Shown here piece by piece: positions 7,512 through 16,445 of a stretch of DNA of 64,000 nt. The translations under genes were made by a program, and so were the position numbers. The notes under the pieces were generated by a model, which was not told where the DNA came from, ran no database searches, and saw only the letters and a program-made list of their open reading frames with translations. This stretch comes from Exilibacterium tricleocarpae (lineage in GTDB: Bacteria > Pseudomonadota > Gammaproteobacteria > Pseudomonadales > Cellvibrionaceae): positions 186,001 to 250,000 of the forward strand of contig NZ_ML660089.1 in NCBI RefSeq assembly GCF_007004655.1. The letters are read 5' to 3'. Numbering within the stretch: the stretch's first letter is position 1; each line of letters starts with the position of its first letter.

Positions 7512-10493
7512 TCAGAAGGATTGACTGAAGCGAGCGTACCAAAAACGTCCTTTCAAGTCATGAGTGCGCGCATCGAAGTTATCGTTGAACGCGGCGGCGG
7601 AAAACGGCGGCTGCTTATCGAGCAGATTGTCGGCGCCGAGGGTGAACCGGAACCCTTTCTGGATCGGCAGGCTGTAGGAGAACTGCACATCGTGGGTCAT
7701 CCAGTTCTCGATATGGCGCTGGATACTGGTGCGCGGGATGGTCTCGCGCAGCCGGCTGACAAAGTTGATCGTGTAACTGGCTTCGAGGTTTTGGCGCGAC
7801 CAGTGGATGCCGGTATTCAGTTTCCATTTCGGCAGTGATCCATTGCCCTCGGAGGCCTCGTCGGAGAAGGTGCCGGCGAGATTGCTCGACGGTGCGCTGG
7901 GATCGATCTGGTCGCGAAACTTTTGCAGGTGTGAGGCGTTGAAAGAGGCCATGAAATTGCTGTCCAGCGAATACCATTGATACTTCCAGCTCATATCGAA
8001 ACCTGCAATCTCGCGCTGGCCGATATTAATGAATGTCGCCAGGATGCGGGAAATCTCGCCGTTTTCATCGCGAATAACACGATCCTGGAACAGGTTGTTG
8101 TAGGCGTTTTGGTTGAGGATAAACTGGCCGCTGGCATCGACCACGTTTTTTTGTTTGATTTGGAAGTAATCCAGACTCATCACCAGACCCGGGTTGAGCG
8201 CCGGCGTCCAGACAATGCCCAGGGTGCGATTGCTCGACTCTTCCGGTTTGAGATTGACCTCGCCGCCGAACACGGTGAGATACTGGATGCGGGTGTCGTC
8301 ACTCAGTTGGCTGCAGCCGGGCAGTACGCGGGTATTTTGCGGATTGGAGCAGGGGTCGACCAGGAAGGCCTGGGTCTGGCTGCCGCCGCGGTGCAGCTCG
8401 TTGAGGCTGGGCGCGCGAAAGCCCTCGGAGTAGGCCGCCCGGATCAGTATATCCGCCGTCGGCCGGTAGCGGATGCCGAGCTTGGGGGTGGTGCTTTTCT
8501 CAAAATCGCTGTAGATGGAGTGTCTGGCCGCCAGTTCCATATGCAGACTGTGAATACCCGGGTGGCGTCTGACCAGCGGAATCTGCACCTCGGTGTAAGC
8601 CTCGCGAATATTGCGCGAACCAATGGTGGGGTCAAACGTGCCGCCCCCGATAAACGTATCCTCGGCCGAGCGTCCCTGCAGCAGGAAGCGGATCGATTCA
8701 TGGCGCAGGTCGATACCCGCGGCGAACTCCAGCGGACCGGCCGCGGTGCCGGCGAATGTGGTGCCGACATTGAAATTCAGGCCGTACAGTTTGGTATTGC
8801 CTTCGGAGCGACTGTCTACGGCGATAAAGGCAAGTTGCTTTTCATCAATGGCGCCGGGCGGGCCGAAAATATTCAGCGGTTCGCAGCCGTCTATGTCGTA
8901 ACCGAGGCACTGTGCGCTCGGTCCGAGTGCCCGCTGGACGCGGTTGCCGTCCACCAGGTTGGTGAGGGTTTCGGTGGCCTCGGTTTTGCTCCAGTAGGCG
9001 CCGGTGTTCCAGTGCAGATCGCCCCAGTAGCCGTCTACCGCGAAGTTAGCGCGCAGCGTCTTGGTGTCGTTGCCCTGTCGCCGGGGTTCGAGTTCCAACA
9101 GGCGCTTGCGCGCATCGGTTATCTCGACATCGAACGGGTTGTAGATATTGTCGGCGGCCACCGCTATGGGCACATCCTCAAAGGCGGTAAACAGCGGCGT
9201 GGCCGCCAGCGTAATCGTAGAGCTGGTCTCGGTATAGCTGATGTCGCCTTCCAGCGTGGTTTCCTCGCCGATCTGGTAGCTGCCGGCGAGGTAAAAACTT
9301 TGGCGCTCAGAGGGGGAAATGGTTGACGTTTGACTGAGGTAGTTAAACACATCCTCGTCGGTGGCGGGGCGATAGTCGGCAGCCTCTGTACCCGGCAGAG
9401 GCACATTGTCGGCATCTGTATCGAGGGTTACCACCTGATCGCCGGGCAGGGTGAAGCGTCCGAGTGGTACGGCGCTGGAGCGCTGATCGGAGCCGCCCCG
9501 AGCGCGGCTGTCGGCGTCGCTGGAGACCTTCCGGTCGCGGCTGAAAATACCGTTTTGATCGTAGAGGGTGGCGTTGAACAGCAGTGAGCCCTTGGCGCTG
9601 ACCTTACCCCAGGTGAGATTGGTGGTCAGTGTTTCCAGATCGCGGCGATCGGACTCGCCGTAATACTGTTCGACAAAAAGCCCGTCAAATTCCCGTTTCA
9701 ATATGATATTGACGACGCCGGCAATCGCGTCCGAACCATAAATGGCCGAGGCGCCGTCTTTGAGAATTTCTATGCGGTCCACTGCAGCGGGAGAGATACT
9801 GTTAAGGTCGACGGCGTCGCCTTCCAGGCCGCCGCTGAAGGCCACGCGTTTGCCGTTGAGCAGTACCAGCGTGTTATTGGCCGGCAAGCCCCGCAGCGTC
9901 ACCGTCGCCGTACCATTACCGCCGTTGCTGATGGCGGTGCTGGTGGAGTTGCCCGAGACCGCCGGTACATACTTCAGAAACTCGCCCAGGGTTTGCGAAC
10001 CCGCCAGTCGCAGTTCCGGCGCCGATATGATGTCCACCGGTGCCGAGCCCTCAATATCGGAGCGGCGGATACGCGAACCGGTGATCGAGCGTCCGATAAC
10101 GGAGATCTCCTCGATGATGGTCATGCCGGGTTTAGCGGTGCTGTCATATTCCGCTGGTGTGATGGCGACAACGTGGGTGTTGATGGGGCGAACCTCAAGG
10201 CCGGTATTGTGCAGCAGCAGCTCCAGCAGCTCGAGCGTTGTGTAGTGCCCTTCTACGGCGGGGGCGTAATACCCCTTTAACAATCTTGTGGGAAAAATAA
10301 CACTGATGTCGCTGTTTTTGCCCACTGCGATCAGGGCGTCAATCAGCGGCAACTGTTCCAGTTGAATATGGCGGCCTTCGGAGAGCGACGCCTGCACGCC
10401 GTTGGTGCACACAGCGGCAAACAGCGCCACCAGTGTGATACTGGCACGTGCTGAAAATCGCCTTATTATCCCGGTTGCCGTGGGTGTTCGCAT
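7512..10493 (-). CDS. TonB-dependent transducer-type receptor with STN domain (FecA-like)
   Basis: A 993-residue outer-membrane receptor. After a signal peptide (about 1-35) comes an STN domain (about 40-112; ALIAVGKNSDISVIFP, LLKGYYAPAVEGHYT). In FecA/FpvA-type receptors this domain contacts the FecR-type anti-sigma regulator in the periplasm. A TonB-box region (EEISVIGRS) and plug domain follow (TLRGLPANNTLVLLNGKR, DGASAIYGSDAIAGVVNIIL), then a barrel ending RFSQSF. The order on the minus strand is sigma factor, FecR, this receptor, so ligand binding here probably activates the sigma factor at 12341-12880. Unlike FecA, the plug style (SGSRIRRSDIEGSAPV) is the type common in marine Oar/SusC-like or carbohydrate receptors, so an iron ligand should not be assumed. 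Confidence 0.92.
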   Translation of the reverse strand: MRTPTATGIIRRFSARASITLVALFAAVCTNGVQASLSEGRHIQLEQLPLIDALIAVGKNSDISVIFPTRLLKGYYAPAVEGHYTTLELLELLLHNTGLEVRPINTHVVAITPAEYDSTAKPGMTIIEEISVIGRSITGSRIRRSDIEGSAPVDIISAPELRLAGSQTLGEFLKYVPAVSGNSTSTAISNGGNGTATVTLRGLPANNTLVLLNGKRVAFSGGLEGDAVDLNSISPAAVDRIEILKDGASAIYGSDAIAGVVNIILKREFDGLFVEQYYGESDRRDLETLTTNLTWGKVSAKGSLLFNATLYDQNGIFSRDRKVSSDADSRARGGSDQRSSAVPLGRFTLPGDQVVTLDTDADNVPLPGTEAADYRPATDEDVFNYLSQTSTISPSERQSFYLAGSYQIGEETTLEGDISYTETSSTITLAATPLFTAFEDVPIAVAADNIYNPFDVEITDARKRLLELEPRRQGNDTKTLRANFAVDGYWGDLHWNTGAYWSKTEATETLTNLVDGNRVQRALGPSAQCLGYDIDGCEPLNIFGPPGAIDEKQLAFIAVDSRSEGNTKLYGLNFNVGTTFAGTAAGPLEFAAGIDLRHESIRFLLQGRSAEDTFIGGGTFDPTIGSRNIREAYTEVQIPLVRRHPGIHSLHMELAARHSIYSDFEKSTTPKLGIRYRPTADILIRAAYSEGFRAPSLNELHRGGSQTQAFLVDPCSNPQNTRVLPGCSQLSDDTRIQYLTVFGGEVNLKPEESSNRTLGIVWTPALNPGLVMSLDYFQIKQKNVVDASGQFILNQNAYNNLFQDRVIRDENGEISRILATFINIGQREIAGFDMSWKYQWYSLDSNFMASFNASHLQKFRDQIDPSAPSSNLAGTFSDEASEGNGSLPKWKLNTGIHWSRQNLEASYTINFVSRLRETIPRTSIQRHIENWMTHDVQFSYSLPIQKGFRFTLGADNLLDKQPPFSAAAFNDNFDARTHDLKGRFWYARFSQSF

Positions 10494-10666
10494 TAAAAAT
10501 AAGTGTGCTATTGCGAGAGATCGCTGGTCTTGCCAGCGCCTATCTTATCGCTTTTTGCTTATCATTTTTATCTTTAAAGACAGGAATATAGGCTAGGGTT
10601 TGTGGCCGACACCTATACCCGCGATCTGTCCGGGCTTATGGCCCGGATGCAGTGATCGGTTATAGC

Positions 10667-11680
10667 CTATTCGAATCGCAGGTACAAGGGGCCCCGGGGG
10701 ACTGACCGTTCGGTCGTGAGATTGAAGCTGGTCACCAGCGCCTGCAATGTGGCTTCCGGTGCCTCGAGACTGAAAGTGCCGGAGACGCGCAGCTTCGCTA
10801 GTGACGCGTCTTCGGCAACGACCGGTTCCTGTAAATACCGGTTCAATTCCGCAATCGCATCGGGCAGCAGCATGTCGTCAAATATCAGTGTATTTTGACG
10901 CCAGGCCACGGCTTTTTCCAGGTTGGAACCGGCAACCTGACCGATCCCTCTCTTATCGAGGCTAACCTGCTGAGCTACGGCCACTCGGGTGCTGCGCGGC
11001 GTGGGGGAGCTGGCGTCGCGCTTTTCGCGAACGTTAACCACACCTTCGGTTACGCTAACGACAGTTTCTTTATCCTTCACATAGATATTGAAGGCAGTGC
11101 CCACTGCCTCCACAGTGCCCTGGTGGACACTGACGATAAACGGGCGTTGTTTATTCGGTGCCACCTCAAAATAAGCCTCACCGGACAGCAGCGCCAGTTT
11201 GCGCTGCTGGTCGGTGTAGATGACTTCAATAGTCGATTTGGTATTGAGTTGTACGACGGAACCGTCAGGCAGCGTCACGGCCCGCTGTTGCCCCGTAGCG
11301 GTGGCAAATGTATTGGTATAGGTGGTGGTCTCAGGGGCGATGGTCGAGAGGCTGTAAGCCAGCACCACCAGCGCGGCCACCGTGGCCATGGCGATACCTG
11401 CCGGCAGGCCGCCCAGATTGGTAAACCAGCGGAATTCGAAAAAAGACGCCGGGGATTTTTGCGCTACCGTCCCGGTATCGAGTGACAGATAAGCCGCCGC
11501 ACCCAACGTTTCCCAGGTTTCGGCTACCTCATCGAAAGCCTGCTCGTGGTGTCGGCTGAGGTTCAGCCATTGGGAGAAGCGCCGCTTGTCAGCGGGTGAT
11601 ACACGGTCGGAGCGCAGCCGGACGACCCAGGCAGTTGCCTCGTCCAGTAAGCTCTCGTAAGGTAATTCCTGTTCGCCCAT
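10667..11680 (-). CDS. FecR-family anti-sigma regulator
   Basis: An inner-membrane sigma regulator of 337 residues. The N-terminal part (about 10-55; EATAWVVRLRSDRVSPADKRR, FSQWLNLSRHHEQAFDEV) is the FecR N-terminal domain (DUF4880) that holds the sigma factor. One membrane helix lies at about 92-112. The periplasmic FecR domain follows (TATGQQRAVTLPDGSVVQLN, LLSGEAYFEVAP, VGTAFNIYVKD) and ends in an STN-like segment (PEATLQALVTSFNLTTER). It lies between the ECF sigma gene and the STN-containing receptor, all on the minus strand, as expected for a surface-signalling triad. The 173-base gap to the receptor gene may contain a separate promoter used by the sigma factor. Confidence 0.92.
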   Translation of the reverse strand: MGEQELPYESLLDEATAWVVRLRSDRVSPADKRRFSQWLNLSRHHEQAFDEVAETWETLGAAAYLSLDTGTVAQKSPASFFEFRWFTNLGGLPAGIAMATVAALVVLAYSLSTIAPETTTYTNTFATATGQQRAVTLPDGSVVQLNTKSTIEVIYTDQQRKLALLSGEAYFEVAPNKQRPFIVSVHQGTVEAVGTAFNIYVKDKETVVSVTEGVVNVREKRDASSPTPRSTRVAVAQQVSLDKRGIGQVAGSNLEKAVAWRQNTLIFDDMLLPDAIAELNRYLQEPVVAEDASLAKLRVSGTFSLEAPEATLQALVTSFNLTTERSVPRGPLYLRFE

Positions 11681-12099
11681 TGCGTGTGTCTACCGCTTTG
11701 TGTGGTCACCAAACCACTGTTTTAAAATCTAATCGTTTTCAAACGCTGATAATCGTCAATGTCCGATGTCTCTCAGACCCCGGTGCCTCTCAGATCTCAC
11801 TGTCTTTCAGATCCCAACACGTCTTGGACCCTGATAACGTCCAGACCCTGTTAACTGCCAAATTCCGACCGGCCTCACTTTCTTTGGCCTGTCATTACTA
11901 CCCGGCATTACTATCCGGGCTATTACCAGCCCCGTTATTACCAGCTCCATCATTATTTATAGCAGCAATCACGCGATAAACTTCGATTCCCCGCGTATTA
12001 CCACATCGGCACTGCATGGCTGCCGTTGTCTGTCACTGTTGTGCGCCTTCTGTGCGCCTTCCCTGCTCCTGCGCGCGCTGCTGAGTCCTGCGCCTGCGG

Positions 12100-12178
12100 T
12101 TCTTTGGGCCGGTTCTTTACAGGACCGGCTTTTTACAGGACCGGTTCTTTACAGGACCGGTTCTTTACCGGGACCCGG
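12100..12178. repeat. 16-bp tandem repeat in a gene-free stretch (11681-12340)
   Basis: The unit TTCTTTACAGGACCGG occurs at 12113-12128, 12129-12144 and 12145-12160, with decayed units on both sides. The rest of the 660-base stretch between fecR and the sigma gene is low in complexity. It has short repeated words such as CTTTCAGATCCC near 11800 and ATTACTA-CCGG near 11890-11950. I found no convincing gene or regulatory site in it. Confidence 0.75.
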
Positions 12179-12340
12179 TTGCGCGCTGCCGTGCACTCAC
12201 TTCAGGGGTGTCTGCCCCAGTTTGCGCATTGGCGCGGATTCTAGCATAACGAGCCACAATTCAGGGCTTGTTACAACACATTAGACGAATAGTGCACCAA
12301 ACCACGCAATAAATCTGATGACTTTGTCTATGTTTCTGCA

Positions 12341-12880
12341 CTAAAGTTCAGCATTTTTCGACTTGGCCAGGGCCAGTCTGCATGCTTTCAGTGCCTGCAA
12401 AATGTATTTTTCGACGCTGGAGACGGAAATGGACATATCGCGGGCGATTTCTGTGTAGGTCATGCCCTTGACCCTGTGCAGCAGGAAGACCTGCCGGCAC
12501 TTGAGCGGCAAACCGGTGATGGCCTGTTCCATCTGCGTGAGATCCTGTCGCGCCGCCAGCAGTCGTTCCGGGGACAGGGTGCTACTCTGACTGGTCTCCG
12601 ATCCGGTAAGGCCGCGGGTGATTTCTCCCTGCACATAGTTACTGTGCAGTTTTTCCCGCCGGATCTGGTCGATGGCCAGATTCGACGCTGTCTGATACAG
12701 ATAGGCTTTTGGGTTTTCCAGCTTTCCCATTTCAGCCAGGTGCTGGATGCGAATAAAGGCGTTTTGAGCGATATCTTCTGCGTCCTGGGCGTTCTTGAGC
12801 TTGCGGGTGAGAAAGCGCACTAAATCGGTGGCGTGATTTTGAAACAACTTTTCCAGTAGTGTCTTTTGCGGGTGGCCCAT
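12341..12880 (-). CDS. ECF-type RNA polymerase sigma factor (FecI-like)
   Basis: A sigma-70 family factor of the ECF class with only regions 2 and 4. Region 2 is seen in LVRFLTRKLKNAQDAEDIA with NPKAYLYQTASNLAIDQIRR. Region 4 is a helix-turn-helix, LPLKCRQVFLLHRVKGMTY then TEIARDMSISVSSVEKYI. The pattern CRQVFLLHR and YTEIARDM is typical of the FecI group controlled by FecR proteins, and a FecR gene lies downstream on the same strand. I chose ATG 12880; the frame can be read from TTG 12910, which adds ten residues. No clear ribosome site favours either. The 660-base gap to fecR is large for one transcript, so the two genes may be transcribed separately. Confidence 0.9.
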   Translation of the reverse strand: MGHPQKTLLEKLFQNHATDLVRFLTRKLKNAQDAEDIAQNAFIRIQHLAEMGKLENPKAYLYQTASNLAIDQIRREKLHSNYVQGEITRGLTGSETSQSSTLSPERLLAARQDLTQMEQAITGLPLKCRQVFLLHRVKGMTYTEIARDMSISVSSVEKYILQALKACRLALAKSKNAEL

Positions 12881-13099
12881 ATTGGCAGTTGCTGTACGAC
12901 TTTTAATCAATGGCTGACGCCTAGGTTATTACTGCTCAGGCACTTCTGTGGATCACATTCTATAGGGCCATAGCGTGCAGGGTTATTATGGTTCGGTCCT
13001 GCAGTGTTAAAGAGTTACAGCGCTTTATAGCAAAAAAATGCCGCGGGCGACAGAGCGCGTGTCAAATAGGGGAGCGGGGCGCCGCCGCCGGCTGGCCGT

Positions 13100-13759
13100 T
13101 CAGTGCTTGGGATTGGCGGGATCCGTGGTCGGCGCGACCGGGCGTTGTGGCTGCGCGGCGGATGTTTTGCGGCCGGGTTCCGGCGGCTTGGCGGCGCCGG
13201 TGGCAGGAGGTGCGGCGGCCGGTTTGGCAGTGGGCGGCTTGGTGTCCGCAATTGAGGTCCGGGACTGGGTGGCGGGCTTGGTTTTTTTCTCCAGCTCCAA
13301 GGCCAACTGCAAGCGCTGGCTGACTTCTGAAGTCTCTTTCAGGTCGGCCAGTATCTCGGCGATCTGTCGATTGCGGCGCTCTATTTCGCGCTGCAGGTCT
13401 TTGATTTCGGTTTCCAGCTTTTTGTGTTGGTCGCGCAGCCGCGTCTCCTTGGCGTTGGCGTCCTGGACAATGTCGGCCACTTGGATGTGGGTGGATTCGA
13501 GTGTCTTGTTAACCACCGTCACCACCACTTCGTTGTCATCTTTCGGCAGTTTGCGCATCAGTGCTATCGCATCCTCGATACCGTAGCGGGCCGGCGCTGG
13601 TGGGGGAGCGGGTTTTTCCGGTACATCGATGGTGGGCTCGGCGCCCTCCCGCTCGTTTAGAAAACTTTCGTTGAGGTCGCTGCTGCCGGGCAAATCACTG
13701 TCGTCAAACAGGCTGTCGTTATCTTTTTCGGCTGCTTTGGTGCGCGAGAAGAGTCCCAT
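13100..13759 (-). CDS. hypothetical protein with coiled coil and Pro/Ala-rich tail
   Basis: A protein of 219 residues, not recognised. It starts MGLFSRTKAAEKDND and has no signal peptide or membrane helix. The middle (about 70-165) is a charged heptad-like helix (LRDQHKKLETEIKDLQREIE, RRNRQIAEILADLKETSEVS) predicted to form a coiled coil. The last 55 residues are Pro/Ala/Lys-rich and probably disordered (TKPPTAKPAAAPPATGAAKP). The frame runs upstream to 13870, but ATG 13759 gives the cleaner start. It could be a scaffolding or filament-like cytoplasmic protein; that is a guess from composition alone. Confidence 0.65.
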   Translation of the reverse strand: MGLFSRTKAAEKDNDSLFDDSDLPGSSDLNESFLNEREGAEPTIDVPEKPAPPPAPARYGIEDAIALMRKLPKDDNEVVVTVVNKTLESTHIQVADIVQDANAKETRLRDQHKKLETEIKDLQREIERRNRQIAEILADLKETSEVSQRLQLALELEKKTKPATQSRTSIADTKPPTAKPAAAPPATGAAKPPEPGRKTSAAQPQRPVAPTTDPANPKH

Positions 13760-14004
13760 AATCACTGTCCCGTTGTTAGTTTTGCCACTGGTTTTACCAT
13801 TAGCGTTGTCGTTGATATCGCCATGGTTGCGGTCGTTGCCTGGATGGCGCAGACGCGCGCAGGCAAACATCGGCGTCAGGCTGGAAAAGAGTAACGTATA
13901 TGGCCGCCATTATAATGTACTCTGTCACAGATTTGGCGTTGTTTTGTGCTGTTGTGCTCGCTTTGGAGTCATTTCGCGATGTCGCTGTCGACGGGTATCG
14001 GCTC

Positions 14005-14361
14005 CTAGTCTTCGCCGTTTTGGCCGCCGGAAGACTGCTGGTTCTGCAGTCGCTGCAGGTGCTTTTTCGCCAGTGTCAAAAACCGGGGTGTCGGTCCTAT
14101 ATCCTCAAACATCGGATCACCCAGTTCGTCTTCGGCAATGACGCGCGATCCTTTTATATAAGGAAGGCTTTTCTCCAGATCGTCCAATGCCGCCGACAGT
14201 AAATCGGTCAACAGGTGCTCGCGGGAGCGCTTGGGGTACATTTCAGACAGCGCCTCCAATTTGGCCGCGTCCTCCACGGGCAGGCGCAGGGTATAGACTG
14301 TCTCGGTAAGTTGCCCGGCGGCGGTTTGTTCCCATAGACGTGCAAGTTCACTGACCTTCAT
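14005..14361 (-). CDS. conserved hypothetical protein, possible ribbon-helix-helix fold
   Basis: A protein of 118 residues. After a short N-terminal helix, residues 20-62 read as a strand and two helices: TVYTLRLP, VEDAAKLEALSEMYPKR, SREHLLTDLLSAALDDLEK. This is the layout of a ribbon-helix-helix (Arc/MetJ) dimer. The C-terminal half (YIKGSRVIAEDELGDPMFED, then TPRFLTLAKKHLQRLQNQ) is unassigned. The start ATG 14361 has a good ribosome site (GAGGTG, 5 bases upstream). A short perfect palindrome lies 17 bases upstream (14378-14390) and could be an autoregulatory operator. It is divergent from adk. DNA binding is inferred, not shown. Confidence 0.7.
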   Translation of the reverse strand: MKVSELARLWEQTAAGQLTETVYTLRLPVEDAAKLEALSEMYPKRSREHLLTDLLSAALDDLEKSLPYIKGSRVIAEDELGDPMFEDIGPTPRFLTLAKKHLQRLQNQQSSGGQNGED

Positions 14362-14377
14362 TTATACACCTCATAAT

Positions 14378-14390
14378 AGTAGTCACTACT
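14378..14390. promoter_or_regulatory. candidate operator: 13-bp palindrome AGTAGTCACTACT
   Basis: A perfect 6+1+6 inverted repeat 17 bases upstream of the ribbon-helix-helix-like gene, in the 430-base divergent region shared with adk. The rest of that region (14391-14792) holds a GC-rich hairpin near 14551-14578 and a weak adk promoter candidate (TTGTGA, 17 bases, TATGGT, near 14660-14690). I see nothing else in it. Confidence 0.35.
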
Positions 14391-14723
14391 GTACGCAACA
14401 GTTTCCCGGGCGCCGCATTGCCGCGCTGCCGCTACAGGGCGCCCGAGGGGAATAGTCGTGATTTTACTGAATATTTATAGATCAATTCCAACCCCGCGGC
14501 GGTGAACGGGTTCCCGCTCTCGCTACAGCCGCCGGCAGGGCGCAAAAAAACAGGCCGGCGGCACGCCGCCCGGCGCTGTGGATGCGCCTTCGAGAAAATC
14601 GAAAGCTTTCCACTAAACGCTTTAAAAACAGTAGCTTATCACTGCCTTTCGGGGGATTCTTGTGATTGAGGGGCCGTAAGTGTATGGTAAGGCCCATTTT
14701 TGCGGGAGCCCGGTCTCCTGTGA

Positions 14724-15446
<723 letters not shown>

Positions 15447-15471
15447 TGGCGAACGCAGGCGGCGCGACTGT

Positions 15472-15498
15472 AAAAGGCCCTGACGGGCCTTTTTTTTG
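15472..15498 (+). terminator. Rho-independent terminator of adk
   Basis: AAAAGGCCC, loop TGAC, GGGCCTTTTTTTT: a short GC stem followed by eight T residues, 25 bases after the adk stop. Confidence 0.92.
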
Positions 15499-15532
15499 TC
15501 CGCGCACCGCGTCGAGTTCTGTTTTGCATCGG

Positions 15533-15819
15533 TCCAGCCCAAAGCCAGAGGTTTTGGGCGTTCCGCGAGGCGAAGCAGCGCTTCGCTGTTTCCCGCTCCA
15601 CCCCTGGGCGCTTGCTTAAAGCGCTTACTCTCGCTCAAGGCGCCTACTTTCGCCTGTAGCGCCTACTTTTGGTGGTAGTCCCGACAGCATCCCTGCTGGC
15701 GAGAGTTTCTGAAAGCCCCAGCCGGAGGCAGGCCTCCGCGCAGTATTCTTAATCAAGATCGATAGGATCGGGGTTGAGATCGATAAATTGGCCTAAGTCC
15801 TTTTAAGTAAGTGCCATTC
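15533..15819 (+). repeat. MITE-like palindromic element, copy 2 (left end missing)
   Basis: From CAGCCCAAAGCCAGAGG onward it follows copy 1 (2542-2869) in the same orientation. Shared parts are the GCGAAGCAGCGCTTCGCTG hairpin, CGACAGCATCCCTGCTG, GAGTTTCTGAAAG and the right tip ending AAGTAAGTGCCATTC at 15819. The left terminal repeat and the inner left arm are absent, so the copy seems truncated where it abuts the adk terminator. An internal stretch (about 15606-15680) of degenerate GCGCTTACT/GGCGCCTACTTT repeats is not in copy 1. From 15820 to about 16240 I see no gene or clear site. Confidence 0.7.
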
Positions 15820-16249
15820 GCCTTGGGGGGGCTATCCCTGTCGATGTGGTGCTGGAAGTGAATTGAACGAGGATACTTCTCGCTGCAGCGGGGAAATTTT
15901 CTGCCGTTTGTAACCGCGCGTAGATAAAAGAAACAATAAATCCTGTAAAAGTGTGGAAATCTTCCCCTATCCCACCTGGATTTACGTCCGTTTGGCTGCT
16001 CGATATAGAAGAAACAGTCTAAACCTGGAGTTTAGTAGTATTTTTTGGAATGTTTGGTGAGTTTTTTATGGAGCGAACTCGGAATTTACGTCGTTGCGGG
16101 GTTTGATTTGTGCTTGAGCGGCGGTGTATTTGGTTTTTGTTTGTCGCCGTCTACAAAATTTGGTGTGCAGATTGAGCGTTGATACGGTCTCGGATAAACC
16201 GCGGCAATGTGAAAGGGAATTTTGTTTTTTCGGTTACGTTTTCGTTGAA

Positions 16250-16325
16250 TTTTGCCAAAAATCCAAAAAAACTGAAAAAAATTAAAAAAAATACCCAAAA
16301 TTCCCGTTTTTTTTCAAAAAAATGT
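16250..16325. other. phased A-tracts, probably intrinsically curved DNA
   Basis: A-tracts lie at 16257-16261, 16265-16271, 16275-16281, 16284-16291 and 16297-16300, then a T-tract at 16307-16314 and an A-tract at 16316-16322. Centres are spaced about 9-12 bases, close to one helical turn. They sit 120-190 bases before the H1-like gene, in a markedly AT-rich island (about 16020-16370) of an otherwise GC-rich window. Such phasing is known to bend DNA and often marks promoters controlled by nucleoid proteins. A weak promoter-like pair GTGCAA, 17 bases, TAATAT follows at about 16336-16364. Confidence 0.65.
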
Positions 16326-16445
16326 GTTGCAAAGCGTGCAAAACCTAGATTTTTAAAATAATATTCCCTCGACGCCTGTGGCGTACATTATTTGTGCTAT
16401 GGTTCTAGATGTTAGTGGATTGACATTCGTTGAGGAGAATGAAAG

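Noticed and set aside
11596-12284. Small plus-strand frames in the 11681-12340 stretch
   Set aside because: They consist of low-complexity repeats and overlap the start of fecR; no ribosome site or recognisable domain.
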